A DNA stretch of 5,072 bases from Prevotellaceae bacterium (GTDB lineage: Bacteria > Bacteroidota > Bacteroidia > Bacteroidales > UBA932), in assembly GCA_031259225.1 (NCBI GenBank), contig JAIRLT010000018.1, positions 1 through 5,072 of the forward strand, written 5' to 3'. Shown one piece after another: positions 4,525-5,072 of this stretch (position 1 is its first letter; each line of letters opens with the position of its first letter). Both the position numbers and the translations under genes were made by a program. A model generated the notes under the pieces. That model had not been told where the DNA came from. It saw only the letters and a list, made by a program, of their open reading frames with translations, and searched no databases.

Positions 4525-5072
4525 ATGAAAAAATTTTTCTTTCTTTTCGTACTACTTGCAAGCATGACTGCAAGCGCTACTGTAACGGTTACGCCGCTGA
4601 GCGTAGATTATGCTACCCAAAAAGTAACCTTCAAAGTAGAATGGACGAACACGCCCACTGCGCCCTACAATAACCGCGTATGGATATGGATAGATTTCTG
4701 TCCGGTAAATGGTGTAACGCCCCAAAGTTTTTCGACCGCGACGATTACCAGCCCCACTAAAACAGGCGGGAACGGGACGATTACCGGAGGAACAACGCGC
4801 GGCTTTTTTATTGAATATGGCGCGACCAATGCCGGCACAACTGTTACAGCTACATTAAGCAATGCACCTGCCGGCAAATTCAACTGGTGCGTCTACGGCA
4901 GCGACTATCCGCCGAATGTAACGCTGGATAAAGGAACGTACACGTTTAAGGGAACAACCAATTTTATAGTAAACAATCCCGCACAGACGGTAACAAGCAA
5001 AACTGTTGTGAAAACAAGTTTAACCATTAATTCATCAAGTACGTTTACTGATGCAACCGGTTGTCCCGGCAT
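4525..5072 (+). CDS. secreted protein, N-terminal part, truncated by the window edge
   Basis: The frame runs from ATG at 4525 to the right edge without a stop, giving 182 complete codons. Residues 1-18 form a clean signal peptide (MKKFFFLFVLLASMTASA|T). The mature chain is rich in Thr, Val, Gly and Asn with alternating strands, as in beta-sandwich surface domains: VTVTPLSVDY (20-29), KVTFKVEWTN (33-42), RVWIWIDFCPV (51-61), TATLSNAPAGKFNWCVYGSD (109-128), then a Thr-rich part to FTDATGCPG (174-182). Cysteines are at 59, 122 and 180. No lipobox is present. The start is preceded by the A-rich, SD-less sequence usual in Bacteroidota. I recall similar modules in large multi-domain surface proteins of gut Bacteroidales, with more repeats or a C-terminal sorting domain expected beyond the edge, but cannot verify this. 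Function unknown. Expression probably depends on the promoter at 4091-4121 and its leader. Confidence 0.8.
   Translation, partial: MKKFFFLFVLLASMTASATVTVTPLSVDYATQKVTFKVEWTNTPTAPYNNRVWIWIDFCPVNGVTPQSFSTATITSPTKTGGNGTITGGTTRGFFIEYGATNAGTTVTATLSNAPAGKFNWCVYGSDYPPNVTLDKGTYTFKGTTNFIVNNPAQTVTSKTVVKTSLTINSSSTFTDATGCPG

Overview
The window looks like chromosomal DNA of a Bacteroidota bacterium, most likely Bacteroidales. The signs are promoter motifs of the TTTG / TAnnTTTG type, A-rich leaders without a clear Shine-Dalgarno, a PorV/PorQ-like outer-membrane protein, and a helix-hairpin-helix/beta-barrel protein of a kind I know only from this phylum. The last gene resembles secreted proteins I associate from memory with gut (including termite-gut) Bacteroidales; that is a weak recollection, not evidence.

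Layout. Bases 2-127 hold the C-terminal end of an unidentified gene. Bases 128-373 are an intergenic region with a 15-bp palindrome and a -7-like box. Bases 374-3240 are a two-gene plus-strand unit: a 273-aa PorV/PorQ-like protein that starts at GTG, then a 682-aa exported protein joining a ComEA-like HhH region to a predicted outer-membrane barrel. The two genes overlap by ATGA and are probably translationally coupled. Bases 3241-3399 hold a dispersed-repeat-like palindromic element and no gene. Bases 3400-4000 carry, on the minus strand, an overlapping antitoxin/PIN-toxin pair with its own -7 box. Bases 4001-4524 have no convincing conventional gene, but they are the most structured DNA here. 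From 4525 a secreted protein gene runs off the right edge.

The stretch 4091-4524 deserves most attention. It starts with a near-ideal Bacteroidota promoter (TTTG, 19 bp, TATATTTG). A boxA-like sequence follows within about 25 bases of the -7 box. Next is a rod-like long hairpin of five nested stems (4190-4318). Its apical loop is complementary over 8 bases to a segment downstream, and that segment can instead form a local hairpin, so two folds are mutually exclusive. A second strong hairpin (4435-4494) has the ATG of an 18-codon mini-ORF as the first bases of its loop, and the secreted protein starts 13 nt after the mini-ORF. This could be a roughly 400-nt cis-acting leader (attenuation or processive antitermination), or a separate structured small RNA in front of the gene. 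I could not match it to a known RNA family by eye.

The genes do not form one pathway. The PorV-like/HhH-barrel pair is an envelope unit, the PIN pair looks like an inserted addiction or stress module, and the last gene is an exported surface protein under its own elaborate leader.
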